Assembly: GCA_021163175.1 (NCBI GenBank)
Contig: JAGGXG010000068.1
Span: forward strand, 1-6,712
Direction: 5' to 3'
From: Thermoplasmata archaeon
Lineage (GTDB): Archaea > Thermoplasmatota > E2 > UBA202 > JdFR-43
Length of the DNA stretch: 6,712 nt
Part shown: piece after piece, positions 1 through 5,916 of the stretch
Numbering within the stretch: the stretch's first letter is position 1
Layout: each line of letters opens with the position of its first letter
Position numbers and translations under genes: made by a program
Notes under the pieces: model-generated
The model's database searches: none
Told to the model about the DNA's origin: nothing
The model's input: only the letters and a program-made list of their open reading frames with translations

Positions 1-960
1 AGCATGAGCTATGATAGTGATGGCAGCATTGTAAACTACACATGGGACTTTGGAGATGGAAGCATTGCTTATGGATGCATTGTTAATCATAGCTATAGCA
101 ACGATGGAATTTATAATGTTACGCTCATTGTAAAAGATGATGATGGCGATGTTGCAACAATAGAAAAGCAAATAAGCGTGGCATCTAATCTTCCTCCTTC
201 AATTGTAATAACGAATCCTGCCAATGGAAGCATTGTTTCTGGAATTGTTTTAATAAAGGGAAATGCAAGCGATGATGTCGGAATAGTAAAAGTTGAGATA
301 AGGATAGATGGAAATGCTTGGATCAATTTAACAGGAACAACAACATGGCAATATGAATGGAATACAACACTTTATGAAAATGGATTGCATGTTATAGAAG
401 CTCGTTGCTATGATGGCTTTTTTTATGCATACGCAAGCATAATCGTAAATGTATCGAATCAAATAGATTTTTATTATGAACCCGCAAATCCACTTTCAGG
501 GCAACCTGTTTATTTCTATGCCCCTGATGGCGACAACTACACATGGAATTTTGGAGACGGAAGCATTGCTTATGGAAGAAATGTTAGCCATATTTTTCCA
601 ATAGGGAACTATTATAATGTTAGTCTTGTTGTAAATAAAAATGGAATTAATATGACAGCATGCAAAATGATAAGAATCGATACTTTGGTAACGCTTGTAA
701 AAAATGCAAACAATGTTGTAAATTTCATTTCATGGAGTGCTCCATATTCAATAAAAGCATCTGAGCTTGCTTCTTTGATTGGTGAGCCAATGCAAAAGGG
801 TAGTGTTATAAGCAAATGGAATACAAGCAAAGGTAGTTATGATGATTATATTGTTAGCATCTCTCCATCTCAATATGATTTTGTTATAAATCCTGGAGAT
901 GCGATAGTTTTAAGAGTTTCCTCATCTGGAAGTTTTGTTATGCCGGAGGTGATAAAATGA
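1..960 (+). CDS. Secreted PKD/Ig-like surface protein, 5'-partial
   Basis: This is the C-terminal 319 residues of a multidomain extracellular protein. The frame is open to base 1, and the first codons (S-M-S-Y-D-S-D-G) align with the middle of the PKD domain of the third gene (S-K-S-Y-D-V-D-G). The ATG at base 4 is therefore an internal Met and the real start lies upstream. Counting from that Met, there is a PKD domain at about 1-60 (W-D-F-G-D-G core), a bacterial Ig-like domain at about 64-152 (P-P-S-I-x-I-T-N-P-x-N-G-S, then D-D-V-G-I-x-K-V-E) and a second PKD-like domain at about 154-226 (W-N-F-G-D-G). A C-terminal module at about 227-318 has N-F-I-S-W-S-A-P early and Y-D-F-x-I-x-P-G-D-A-I late, a pattern I recall at the ends of archaeal PKD proteins. 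There is no dockerin, C-terminal membrane helix or catalytic motif. The stop overlaps the next start (ATGA), which suggests co-transcription. The likely role is adhesion or surface structure, which is inference. Confidence 0.85.
   Translation, partial: SMSYDSDGSIVNYTWDFGDGSIAYGCIVNHSYSNDGIYNVTLIVKDDDGDVATIEKQISVASNLPPSIVITNPANGSIVSGIVLIKGNASDDVGIVKVEIRIDGNAWINLTGTTTWQYEWNTTLYENGLHVIEARCYDGFFYAYASIIVNVSNQIDFYYEPANPLSGQPVYFYAPDGDNYTWNFGDGSIAYGRNVSHIFPIGNYYNVSLVVNKNGINMTACKMIRIDTLVTLVKNANNVVNFISWSAPYSIKASELASLIGEPMQKGSVISKWNTSKGSYDDYIVSISPSQYDFVINPGDAIVLRVSSSGSFVMPEVIK
7..150 (+). repeat. PKD module shared with 4315-4458
   Basis: Bases 7-150 align without gaps to 4315-4458 in the cohesin gene. 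This includes a perfect 28-nt run (69-96 equals 4377-4404) and a perfect 18-nt run before it. A third copy of the core, at 537-576 in the same gene, matches 36-75 at 37 of 40 positions and 4344-4383 at 37 of 40. The PKD domain of the dockerin gene (around 3125-3185) is much more diverged. The conservation at DNA level points to recent copying or exchange of PKD modules between the first and third genes. Confidence 0.85.
945..952 (+). promoter_or_regulatory. Strong Shine-Dalgarno site for the dockerin gene
   Basis: GGAGGTGA lies 4 nt before the ATG at 957, inside the last codons of the upstream gene. It matches the anti-Shine-Dalgarno end of archaeal 16S rRNA almost perfectly. It fixes 957 as the start and shows that this gene can be initiated efficiently inside a polycistronic message. 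Confidence 0.85.
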
Positions 961-3437
961 AGAAGAAAATAATGGTGTTGCTGATTGTGGGAATGCTGGC
1001 GGCGCTGCCAGCGCAAATTACAGGGCTTAATCAGCCCTTCCCTGTTTATGGGTATATAAAGGATTCAGATGGAAACGCTGTTGCAAATGCAGCAGTCTAT
1101 GTTAAAGATGTATCGAAATCGACATATATCGTTGTTTATACTGACTCGAGAGGCTACTATCAGGCGAATTTGTATAATCTACAAAATTGCGAAAATGGCG
1201 ATACAATAAATGTATCATGTTCTTACAACAACGAAATAAACTACGTTATTTTTGTTCTTGATGTAACAGAAACATCGAAAAACATAAGCTTTAATTTGAT
1301 AGCTCCTCCATCAATACATGACAATGGTGCATATGACATAACATCAAGCTCTGCAAAAATTGATGTTGGTATTGATGATTTAGGAGGAGATAGCTATTGC
1401 AAAGTGTGGGTGGAATATGGGACCACGACGAGCTATGGAAGCGTTACAGCAAAGCAAACTGTTTACTCAACATCAACAATTTCATTTACACTAGATAATT
1501 TAAAGCCTGATAAAACATACCATTATAGAATTGTCGCCAAGAATAGCAGAAAAATTGCATATACGGGAGATGCAACTTTCACAACGCAAGCAAAGCTCCC
1601 GCAGGTAACAACGATGTCTGCAACAAATGTGAGATATGCAGAAGCAACGCTTAGGGGCTATCTAAACGAGGTTGGCTCGCAAACTTGTGAGGTATGGTTT
1701 GTTTACGACACATCATATCATTCAAACTGGCAGGATTATGCCTATTCAACAACGCATAAAAATTTAACATCACCAACCTCATTTTCTCAATTGATAGAAG
1801 GATTGCAGATAAACACAACCTATCATTATAGGGCTGTTGCAAAAAATAAAGCTGGTATGGCATATGGCAATGACATGACATTTACAACTCATGTTGTAGC
1901 TCCAGATGTAATAACAAAGCAGGCAACGAATGTAACGGCATCAAAAGCCACTTTGAATGGCGAGATAACAGATTTGGGCGGCGTTAGCCATTGCAAAGTA
2001 TGGTTTGAATATGGAACTACGACAAGCTACGGAAGCGTAACGCCAGTTATGAATGCAACATCAGGTTTTTCAATAGAAATAAGCGGGCTGCAACCTGGGA
2101 AGACCTATCATTTCAGGGCTGTTGCAAAAAATAAAGCTGGTATGTCGTATGGCAATGACATGACATTTACAACGACAACCTTGAAAGCTAATGTTTCAAC
2201 AAAATCCGTAAACTATGCTGTTGTTTTGAATGGCGAGATAACAGATTTGGGCGGCGATGCCAGCTGCTATGCATGGTTTGAATATGGAGCTACACAGGCC
2301 TATGGAAATGAAACGAATAAAGTTGTGGTGACGGAGCCAGGTAGCTATAGCATAATTGTTACAGGGCTGGAGGAAAACAAAACATATCATTACAGGGCTG
2401 TTGTTCAGAATAGCAAGGGAATAAGTTATGGTAGCGATATGACATTCAGAATGCTTTCTCTGCCATCCCCTCCAGTTATTGAAACGATGAATGCCTCCAT
2501 CTCAAATGAAACAGTGATTCTTCGAGGCAACATATCATCGCTAAATAGAAATTCATACTGCTATGCATGGTTCGAATACTGGAAAGAAGGAGGAATAAAG
2601 CATGCAACGAGCGTTAGAATAATAGATCATGCATGCCAAATAAATGAAACGATAACAACAGGCATAGGCAACTACACATTCCAGCTCATTGCTGTAGGCA
2701 GCGAGGGCGGCACAGCCCACGGCGGGCTGAAGAGCTTTATGGTGACAAGAGAATACAATCATGCTCCTTCCATTGTTGCCCTTTATCCTGAAAATGATTC
2801 TGTTGCTGGAATGAATGTGTCTCTTGGTGTTAGTATTGAGGATGCAGACAACGATAGCCTCATTTTAACATTTTACTGGGGAAATGGAAGCGTTATAAAA
2901 ACAATGGAATGCTATAATGGCATATACGCCATTGCTTTGCACAATTTGAGTTACAATGGATACTATTCATGGTATGCCTCCGTTAGCGATGGAATGGCTA
3001 CAAATACAACGCCAGTTATGCATTTCTGGACACAGAAATTTGTCAATGCTGGCTTTTACTGGCAGCCTTCTGTTGTAACGGAAGGAGAAATTGTTCAATT
3101 TTTTGATAATTCAACAGGAGCAACTTCATGGTTATGGAATTTTGGGGATGGAAATACAAGCAATGAAAGTAGCCCGAGCCATGTGTTCAAGGCTGGAGTG
3201 TATTCTGTAACGCTCACTGCATACAATGAAAACGGAAGTTTTGATTCCGTAACCAAACAAATTCATGTTTATAGGCTTGGAGATGCAAACATGGATGACA
3301 GAATAAATGCTCTTGATGTCACAAAAATAGAATTGCTGATAAAGAAAGGAGAATATTCAAAGGTTGCAGATGCTGATAGAAATGGCATTCTAAATGGAAA
3401 GGATATTGAAAGAGTTATAGAAATAATAGTGGGATAA
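957..3437 (+). CDS. Secreted FN3-repeat/PKD protein with C-terminal type I dockerin
   Basis: An 826-residue exported protein. Residues 1-23 form a Sec signal peptide (M-K-K-K, then a hydrophobic core ending L-P-A-Q). Residues about 28-114 resemble a carboxypeptidase-regulatory-like beta domain (V-Y-G-Y-I-K-D-S-D-G-N-A-V-A-N-A-A-V, then T-D-S-R-G-Y-Y). Five FN3-like repeats follow at about 115-211, 212-312, 313-406, 407-500 and 501-597. Most carry C-x-V/A-W-F-E-Y-G and K-T-Y-H-Y-R-A-V-x-x-N-x-x-G, but the fifth is diverged. An Ig-like domain (600-693) and a PKD domain (695-773, W-N-F-G-D-G) come next. The end is a dockerin with two EF-hand-like loops, D776/N778/D780/N784/D787 and D805/D807/N809/N813/D816. 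Dockerins bind cohesins in a calcium-dependent way, and the next gene carries two cohesin-like domains, so it is a natural partner. No enzyme domain or membrane anchor is visible. A role as adhesin, substrate-binding or cell-surface protein is inferred. The start is supported by a strong Shine-Dalgarno site and the ATGA overlap. Confidence 0.92.
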   Translation: MKKKIMVLLIVGMLAALPAQITGLNQPFPVYGYIKDSDGNAVANAAVYVKDVSKSTYIVVYTDSRGYYQANLYNLQNCENGDTINVSCSYNNEINYVIFVLDVTETSKNISFNLIAPPSIHDNGAYDITSSSAKIDVGIDDLGGDSYCKVWVEYGTTTSYGSVTAKQTVYSTSTISFTLDNLKPDKTYHYRIVAKNSRKIAYTGDATFTTQAKLPQVTTMSATNVRYAEATLRGYLNEVGSQTCEVWFVYDTSYHSNWQDYAYSTTHKNLTSPTSFSQLIEGLQINTTYHYRAVAKNKAGMAYGNDMTFTTHVVAPDVITKQATNVTASKATLNGEITDLGGVSHCKVWFEYGTTTSYGSVTPVMNATSGFSIEISGLQPGKTYHFRAVAKNKAGMSYGNDMTFTTTTLKANVSTKSVNYAVVLNGEITDLGGDASCYAWFEYGATQAYGNETNKVVVTEPGSYSIIVTGLEENKTYHYRAVVQNSKGISYGSDMTFRMLSLPSPPVIETMNASISNETVILRGNISSLNRNSYCYAWFEYWKEGGIKHATSVRIIDHACQINETITTGIGNYTFQLIAVGSEGGTAHGGLKSFMVTREYNHAPSIVALYPENDSVAGMNVSLGVSIEDADNDSLILTFYWGNGSVIKTMECYNGIYAIALHNLSYNGYYSWYASVSDGMATNTTPVMHFWTQKFVNAGFYWQPSVVTEGEIVQFFDNSTGATSWLWNFGDGNTSNESSPSHVFKAGVYSVTLTAYNENGSFDSVTKQIHVYRLGDANMDDRINALDVTKIELLIKKGEYSKVADADRNGILNGKDIERVIEIIVG
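1299..2747 (+). repeat. Five tandem FN3-like repeats within the dockerin gene
   Basis: Five units of about 91-101 codons (1299-1589, 1590-1892, 1893-2174, 2175-2456, 2457-2747) encode FN3-like beta domains. Neighbouring units keep long DNA identities. Bases 1953-1983 equal 2226-2256 over 31 nt with no mismatch (repeats 3 and 4, offset 273). Bases 1819-1888 match 2104-2173 at 66 of 70 positions (repeats 2 and 3, offset 285). Repeat 1 is similar in protein but its codons have drifted, and repeat 5 is the most diverged. This suggests stepwise tandem duplication with recent exchange in the middle of the array. Confidence 0.85.
3276..3434 (+). other. Dockerin type I module (dockerin gene)
   Basis: Residues 774-826 hold the two 12-residue calcium loops of a type I dockerin. 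Loop 1 is D-A-N-M-D-D-R-I-N-A-L-D and loop 2 is D-A-D-R-N-G-I-L-N-G-K-D. Each is followed by an amphipathic helix (V-T-K-I-E-L-L-I and I-E-R-V-I-E-I-I). All ligand positions 1, 3, 5, 9 and 12 carry D or N. In bacterial dockerins, positions 10-11 of the loops help choose the partner; here they are A-L and G-K, so the two halves are not equivalent. Confidence 0.9.
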
Positions 3438-3438
3438 A

Positions 3439-4662
3439 ATGAAAGCATTAACAATTTTTATCCTGGCATTGATTGCAATGCAGGCAAATGCCAATTTCGT
3501 AGCTATAGATGCTCCAGAAAAAGGAGTTATTGGAAAAGAATTCATGGTTTATATAGATGCCAACATTTCAGGACTTGACGCCATAAACTATACAATAACA
3601 TTTCCATCCTGGGTGGAAATTTTGGAGGTGAAGGAAGGAAATATAGGAAATGTAACGATTCCAGTAAATGCAAGTTTTGCAGGAAATGGTAAATGCAGCA
3701 TAGTTCAAAATATTCCTTCATTAGGGAACGTAAGTGGAAATGGCTATCTTGCTGCAATAAAAGCAAAAGCTATGGAAAAAGGAATCGCCAGTTTTGCCAT
3801 AAATGGAATAGCAAGCGATGAAAATGGAAATGAAATTAATTTAACATGGATAAATGCAAGCATAAAAATATATGAAACCATGCTTGAAATAAATGTTACA
3901 AAAGAAGCTAGCAAAAACTCAACAATTGTTGCAATCGTTGAATTACAAAATGTGAAAAACATAAATGCTGCAAATTTTGATATAGAATATGAAAATATTG
4001 AATTCATCAATGCTTCTTCCATCTACAACTTTTCATTTTCGGAACATGAAGGAAAAATAAAAGCTTTCATTTTGTTTGGGAACGAGAGCGGAAATTTAAG
4101 CATTGCAATGCTAAGATTCAGATGTACAAATGCGGGAGAAGCAAAAATAATGCTCAAAAATGTTACTTTGAGTGACATAAATGCGAGCAGGATAGATGCA
4201 TATATAGAAAATGCAACGATAACAGTATTTGATAATTTTGCCCCAGTTGCCGACTTTTCATATTTGCCATCGAATGCTGCTGCAAATGAAACAATAACAT
4301 TCGATGCAAGCAAAAGCTATGATGTTGATGGAGATATTGTAAACTACACATGGAATTTTGGAGATGGAAGCACTGGTTATGGATGCATTGTTAATCATAG
4401 CTATGCTTCAAATGGAGCGTATAATGTCACACTCCTTGTAAAGGATGATGATGGAAGCGAAGCAAGCATAAAGAAAATCGTTATTATATGGGTTAAATGG
4501 GATATCAATATGGATGGGCATATAAATATCTTCGATTTGATTTTGATAGGGCAACACTGGAATGAACATGGCAAGAGAGGATGGATAAGAGAAGATGCTA
4601 ACGATGATGGCGTGATCAACGTGCTCGACATGATTCTAGTCGCCATGCATTGGACTGGATAA
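3439..4662 (+). CDS. Secreted double-cohesin/PKD/dockerin protein (scaffoldin-like)
   Basis: A 407-residue exported protein. Residues 1-18 (MKALTIFILALIAMQANA) are a signal peptide ending A-N-A. Residues about 20-146 form a cohesin-like beta domain: I-G-K-E-F-M-V-Y-I-D-A, L-D-A-I-N-Y-T-I-T-F, E-I-L-E-V-K-E-G, then N-G-Y-L-A-A-I-K-A-K-A and G-I-A-S-F-A-I. Residues about 148-264 form a second, more diverged one: N-A-A-N-F-D-I-E-Y, I-A-M-L-R-F-R-C, N-V-T-L-S-D-I-N-A-S-R-I. A PKD domain (267-351) and a dockerin (353-407, loops D355-D366 and D386-D397) follow. Cohesins receive dockerins, so this could both hold partners and be held itself, like an adaptor scaffoldin. The start lies 1 nt after the preceding stop with only a weak upstream G-rich site, so translational coupling is likely. 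I count 20 N-X-S/T sites. No enzyme domain or membrane anchor is seen. The first cohesin call is firm; the second is less certain. Confidence 0.88.
   Translation: MKALTIFILALIAMQANANFVAIDAPEKGVIGKEFMVYIDANISGLDAINYTITFPSWVEILEVKEGNIGNVTIPVNASFAGNGKCSIVQNIPSLGNVSGNGYLAAIKAKAMEKGIASFAINGIASDENGNEINLTWINASIKIYETMLEINVTKEASKNSTIVAIVELQNVKNINAANFDIEYENIEFINASSIYNFSFSEHEGKIKAFILFGNESGNLSIAMLRFRCTNAGEAKIMLKNVTLSDINASRIDAYIENATITVFDNFAPVADFSYLPSNAAANETITFDASKSYDVDGDIVNYTWNFGDGSTGYGCIVNHSYASNGAYNVTLLVKDDDGSEASIKKIVIIWVKWDINMDGHINIFDLILIGQHWNEHGKRGWIREDANDDGVINVLDMILVAMHWTG
3496..4230 (+). other. Two consecutive cohesin-like domains
   Basis: Domain 1 covers about 3496-3876 and domain 2 about 3880-4230. 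Both show the cohesin order of an early strand with alternating hydrophobics, an N-A-x-x-F/Y-x-I/T-x-Y/F strand, a G-x-I/L-x-A-x-I/F strand in the middle, and a late G-x-x-x-I/F-x-I/L strand followed by D-x-N-x-x-x-I. They are separated by only a couple of residues and share little close sequence, so they are old duplicates or independent acquisitions rather than recent copies. Confidence 0.75.
4315..4458 (+). repeat. PKD module, partner copy of 7-150
   Basis: This is the second copy of the shared PKD-coding block, inside the cohesin/dockerin gene. The identical 28-nt stretch at 4377-4404 encodes Y-G-C-I-V-N-H-S-Y in both genes, including an unusual shared cysteine. Differences cluster at the two ends and around 4405-4425. 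Confidence 0.85.
4495..4659 (+). other. Dockerin type I module (cohesin gene)
   Basis: Residues 353-407 contain two canonical loops, D-I-N-M-D-G-H-I-N-I-F-D and D-A-N-D-D-G-V-I-N-V-L-D, each followed by a similar helix ending in H-W (L-I-L-I-G-Q-H-W and M-I-L-V-A-M-H-W). The near two-fold symmetry of both loops and helices is stronger than in the dockerin of the preceding gene and would fit the dual binding mode known for some bacterial dockerins. Whether it binds in two orientations is inference. Confidence 0.9.
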
Positions 4663-4684
4663 AAAAAGAAAAATGTATTAAGAT

Positions 4685-4692
4685 GGGGTGAT
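4685..4692 (+). promoter_or_regulatory. Shine-Dalgarno site for the pilin-like gene
   Basis: GGGGTGAT lies 9 nt before the ATG at 4702 and contains the GGTGAT core of the archaeal Shine-Dalgarno consensus. It decides the start. The whole 39-nt gap (4663-4701) is AT-rich. It includes TGTATTAAG and ATTATATAAA, which could contribute to a weak promoter, but neither sits at a convincing distance for one, so read-through from upstream is as likely. Confidence 0.75.
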
Positions 4693-4701
4693 TATATAAA
4701 C

Positions 4702-5916
4702 ATGAATAATAAAGGACAAGTTGGGGTTGTTGTGGCAATACTTGTTGTGTCGCTTTTGGTAGCAGTCCTTGTTATAATCCAAACTTATTATGTTCCACAA
4801 TGGATGAAAGAGAGAGAAGCAGAGCATATGGATGTTGTCGCAAATCAATTTGCTTCCCTAAAATATTCAATAGATTTGCTGGCAACGGAAAAAAGCTCAT
4901 CGCCTTTAATAAACTCCGTAACTCTTGGAAGTAAAGAGTTGCCATATTTTGTTTCATCCCGTGCCTTCGGCTCCCTCCAGATTTTATCACCGCAGGAAAG
5001 CAATTTCAGCATATCTGTTAGCGGGGATGGAAGGAGTTTGCAGCGTTTCTATGAAAAAGCCCGCCAAGGAAATGTCAGCTACATTAATTCGATCGAAATT
5101 TTTGGAATATGGATCAGTGATCTGGAAAGCGGCGATTGTTATGAGGCAAGTTCTCCATTTTTCAACATATCTCTAACGGCATCTGGAGGTAGCGATATTT
5201 CATTGAATCTCGTCATAAAAAATGGTAGCGGAAGCGTTGTTTTCAATAACGTCATGTATGTTGGCAAAGCAGGGGAAATAAAATGGATCGATTTGCTCGA
5301 CAATCTTTACAATTTCTCGTCGCAAATACTCCCATATATTCAATTTCCATTAAATGTTACAATAAATTGCTCAAACAACGGCTCATTCATATTGAAGGGC
5401 TATAGATACGGCAATATTGGAGCAGTAAATCTCCCTCCACTCAATTTGCAGAGAATGGGAGAAATAAAATACTCGTCGCAAAACGCCTATTTTGTCAACC
5501 AAAATTACATCTATGAGGGCGGCGCCGTCATCCTGGAGCAGCATAGCGGCGGAACCGTGATTCATCCGCCAATCATGCATATTGAAAATGGAAGTATTCC
5601 ATACATTAACATGACTGTAGTTGACATAGTTGGGATGGAGGGAAAGATGGGAGCAGCTGGTTATGGGACATATCCGATAAGAACGAACTATTCTTCAACA
5701 TATCATACGGGAGCGTTGGGAACTCTTAATTTAACAATATATTCAAGGTACGCTGATGCATGGCAACGCTATATGGAATCTGCTTTGAATGCAAGCGGAA
5801 TAAGCTATACAATAACGGAAGGAGATGGATATATTTCAATTAGCTTCGATAACATAGAAATTGAGATGGATATCGTGAAAGTATGTGCTCAGGTTGGTCC
5901 TGGATGGATTGTTTAA
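4702..5916 (+). CDS. Archaeal type IV pilin-like membrane-anchored protein (DUF7289-like)
   Basis: A 404-residue protein starting M-N-N-K-G-Q-V-G-V-V followed by one hydrophobic helix at about 7-28. K-G-Q just before the helix fits an archaeal class III (prepilin) leader, with cleavage expected between G5 and Q6; the acidic +5 residue common in pilins is absent. A charged helical stretch follows (W-M-K-E-R-E-A-E-H-M-D-V-V-A-N-Q-F-A-S-L-K-Y-S-I-D at about 34-58), then a long beta-rich domain. The motif Y-E-G-G-A-V-I-L-E-Q-x-x-G-G-x-V-x-x-P-P (271-290) is the signature I recall from the archaeal pilin-like family named DUF7289. The C-terminal part (about 296-404) may be a second small domain. 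The protein probably sits in the membrane facing outwards or enters a pilus-like filament. It follows the cohesin gene in the same direction after 39 nt, so it may share the transcript. Subunit or anchor function is inferred. Confidence 0.8.
   Translation: MNNKGQVGVVVAILVVSLLVAVLVIIQTYYVPQWMKEREAEHMDVVANQFASLKYSIDLLATEKSSSPLINSVTLGSKELPYFVSSRAFGSLQILSPQESNFSISVSGDGRSLQRFYEKARQGNVSYINSIEIFGIWISDLESGDCYEASSPFFNISLTASGGSDISLNLVIKNGSGSVVFNNVMYVGKAGEIKWIDLLDNLYNFSSQILPYIQFPLNVTINCSNNGSFILKGYRYGNIGAVNLPPLNLQRMGEIKYSSQNAYFVNQNYIYEGGAVILEQHSGGTVIHPPIMHIENGSIPYINMTVVDIVGMEGKMGAAGYGTYPIRTNYSSTYHTGALGTLNLTIYSRYADAWQRYMESALNASGISYTITEGDGYISISFDNIEIEMDIVKVCAQVGPGWIV

Noticed and set aside
4..6. ATG at base 4 as the start of the first gene
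   Set aside because: The frame is open to base 1 and the sequence begins inside a PKD domain; the paralogous block at 4315 shows the missing N-terminal strands. There is no room for a signal peptide or ribosome binding site.
1819..2256. Repeated 31-nt and 70-nt segments as a CRISPR array or mobile repeat
   Set aside because: Copies are spaced by whole domain lengths, are in frame and encode conserved FN3-like strands, so they are protein-domain repeats.
4023..4313. Minus-strand open frame of 96 codons within the cohesin gene
   Set aside because: It lies opposite a well-supported domain-coding region, has no ribosome binding site and shows no recognisable domain. The same holds for the minus-strand frames at 3744-4022, 4401-4646, 1651-1881 and 2553-2762.
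957..4662. A hidden glycoside hydrolase or other enzyme domain that would make this a true cellulosome
   Set aside because: All stretches of these genes are accounted for by beta-sandwich modules, signal peptides, cohesins and dockerins; no catalytic motif was seen.
4925..5176. Plus-strand open frame of 83 codons within the pilin-like gene
   Set aside because: It is out of frame with a strongly supported gene, has a biased, non-protein-like composition and no start signal.
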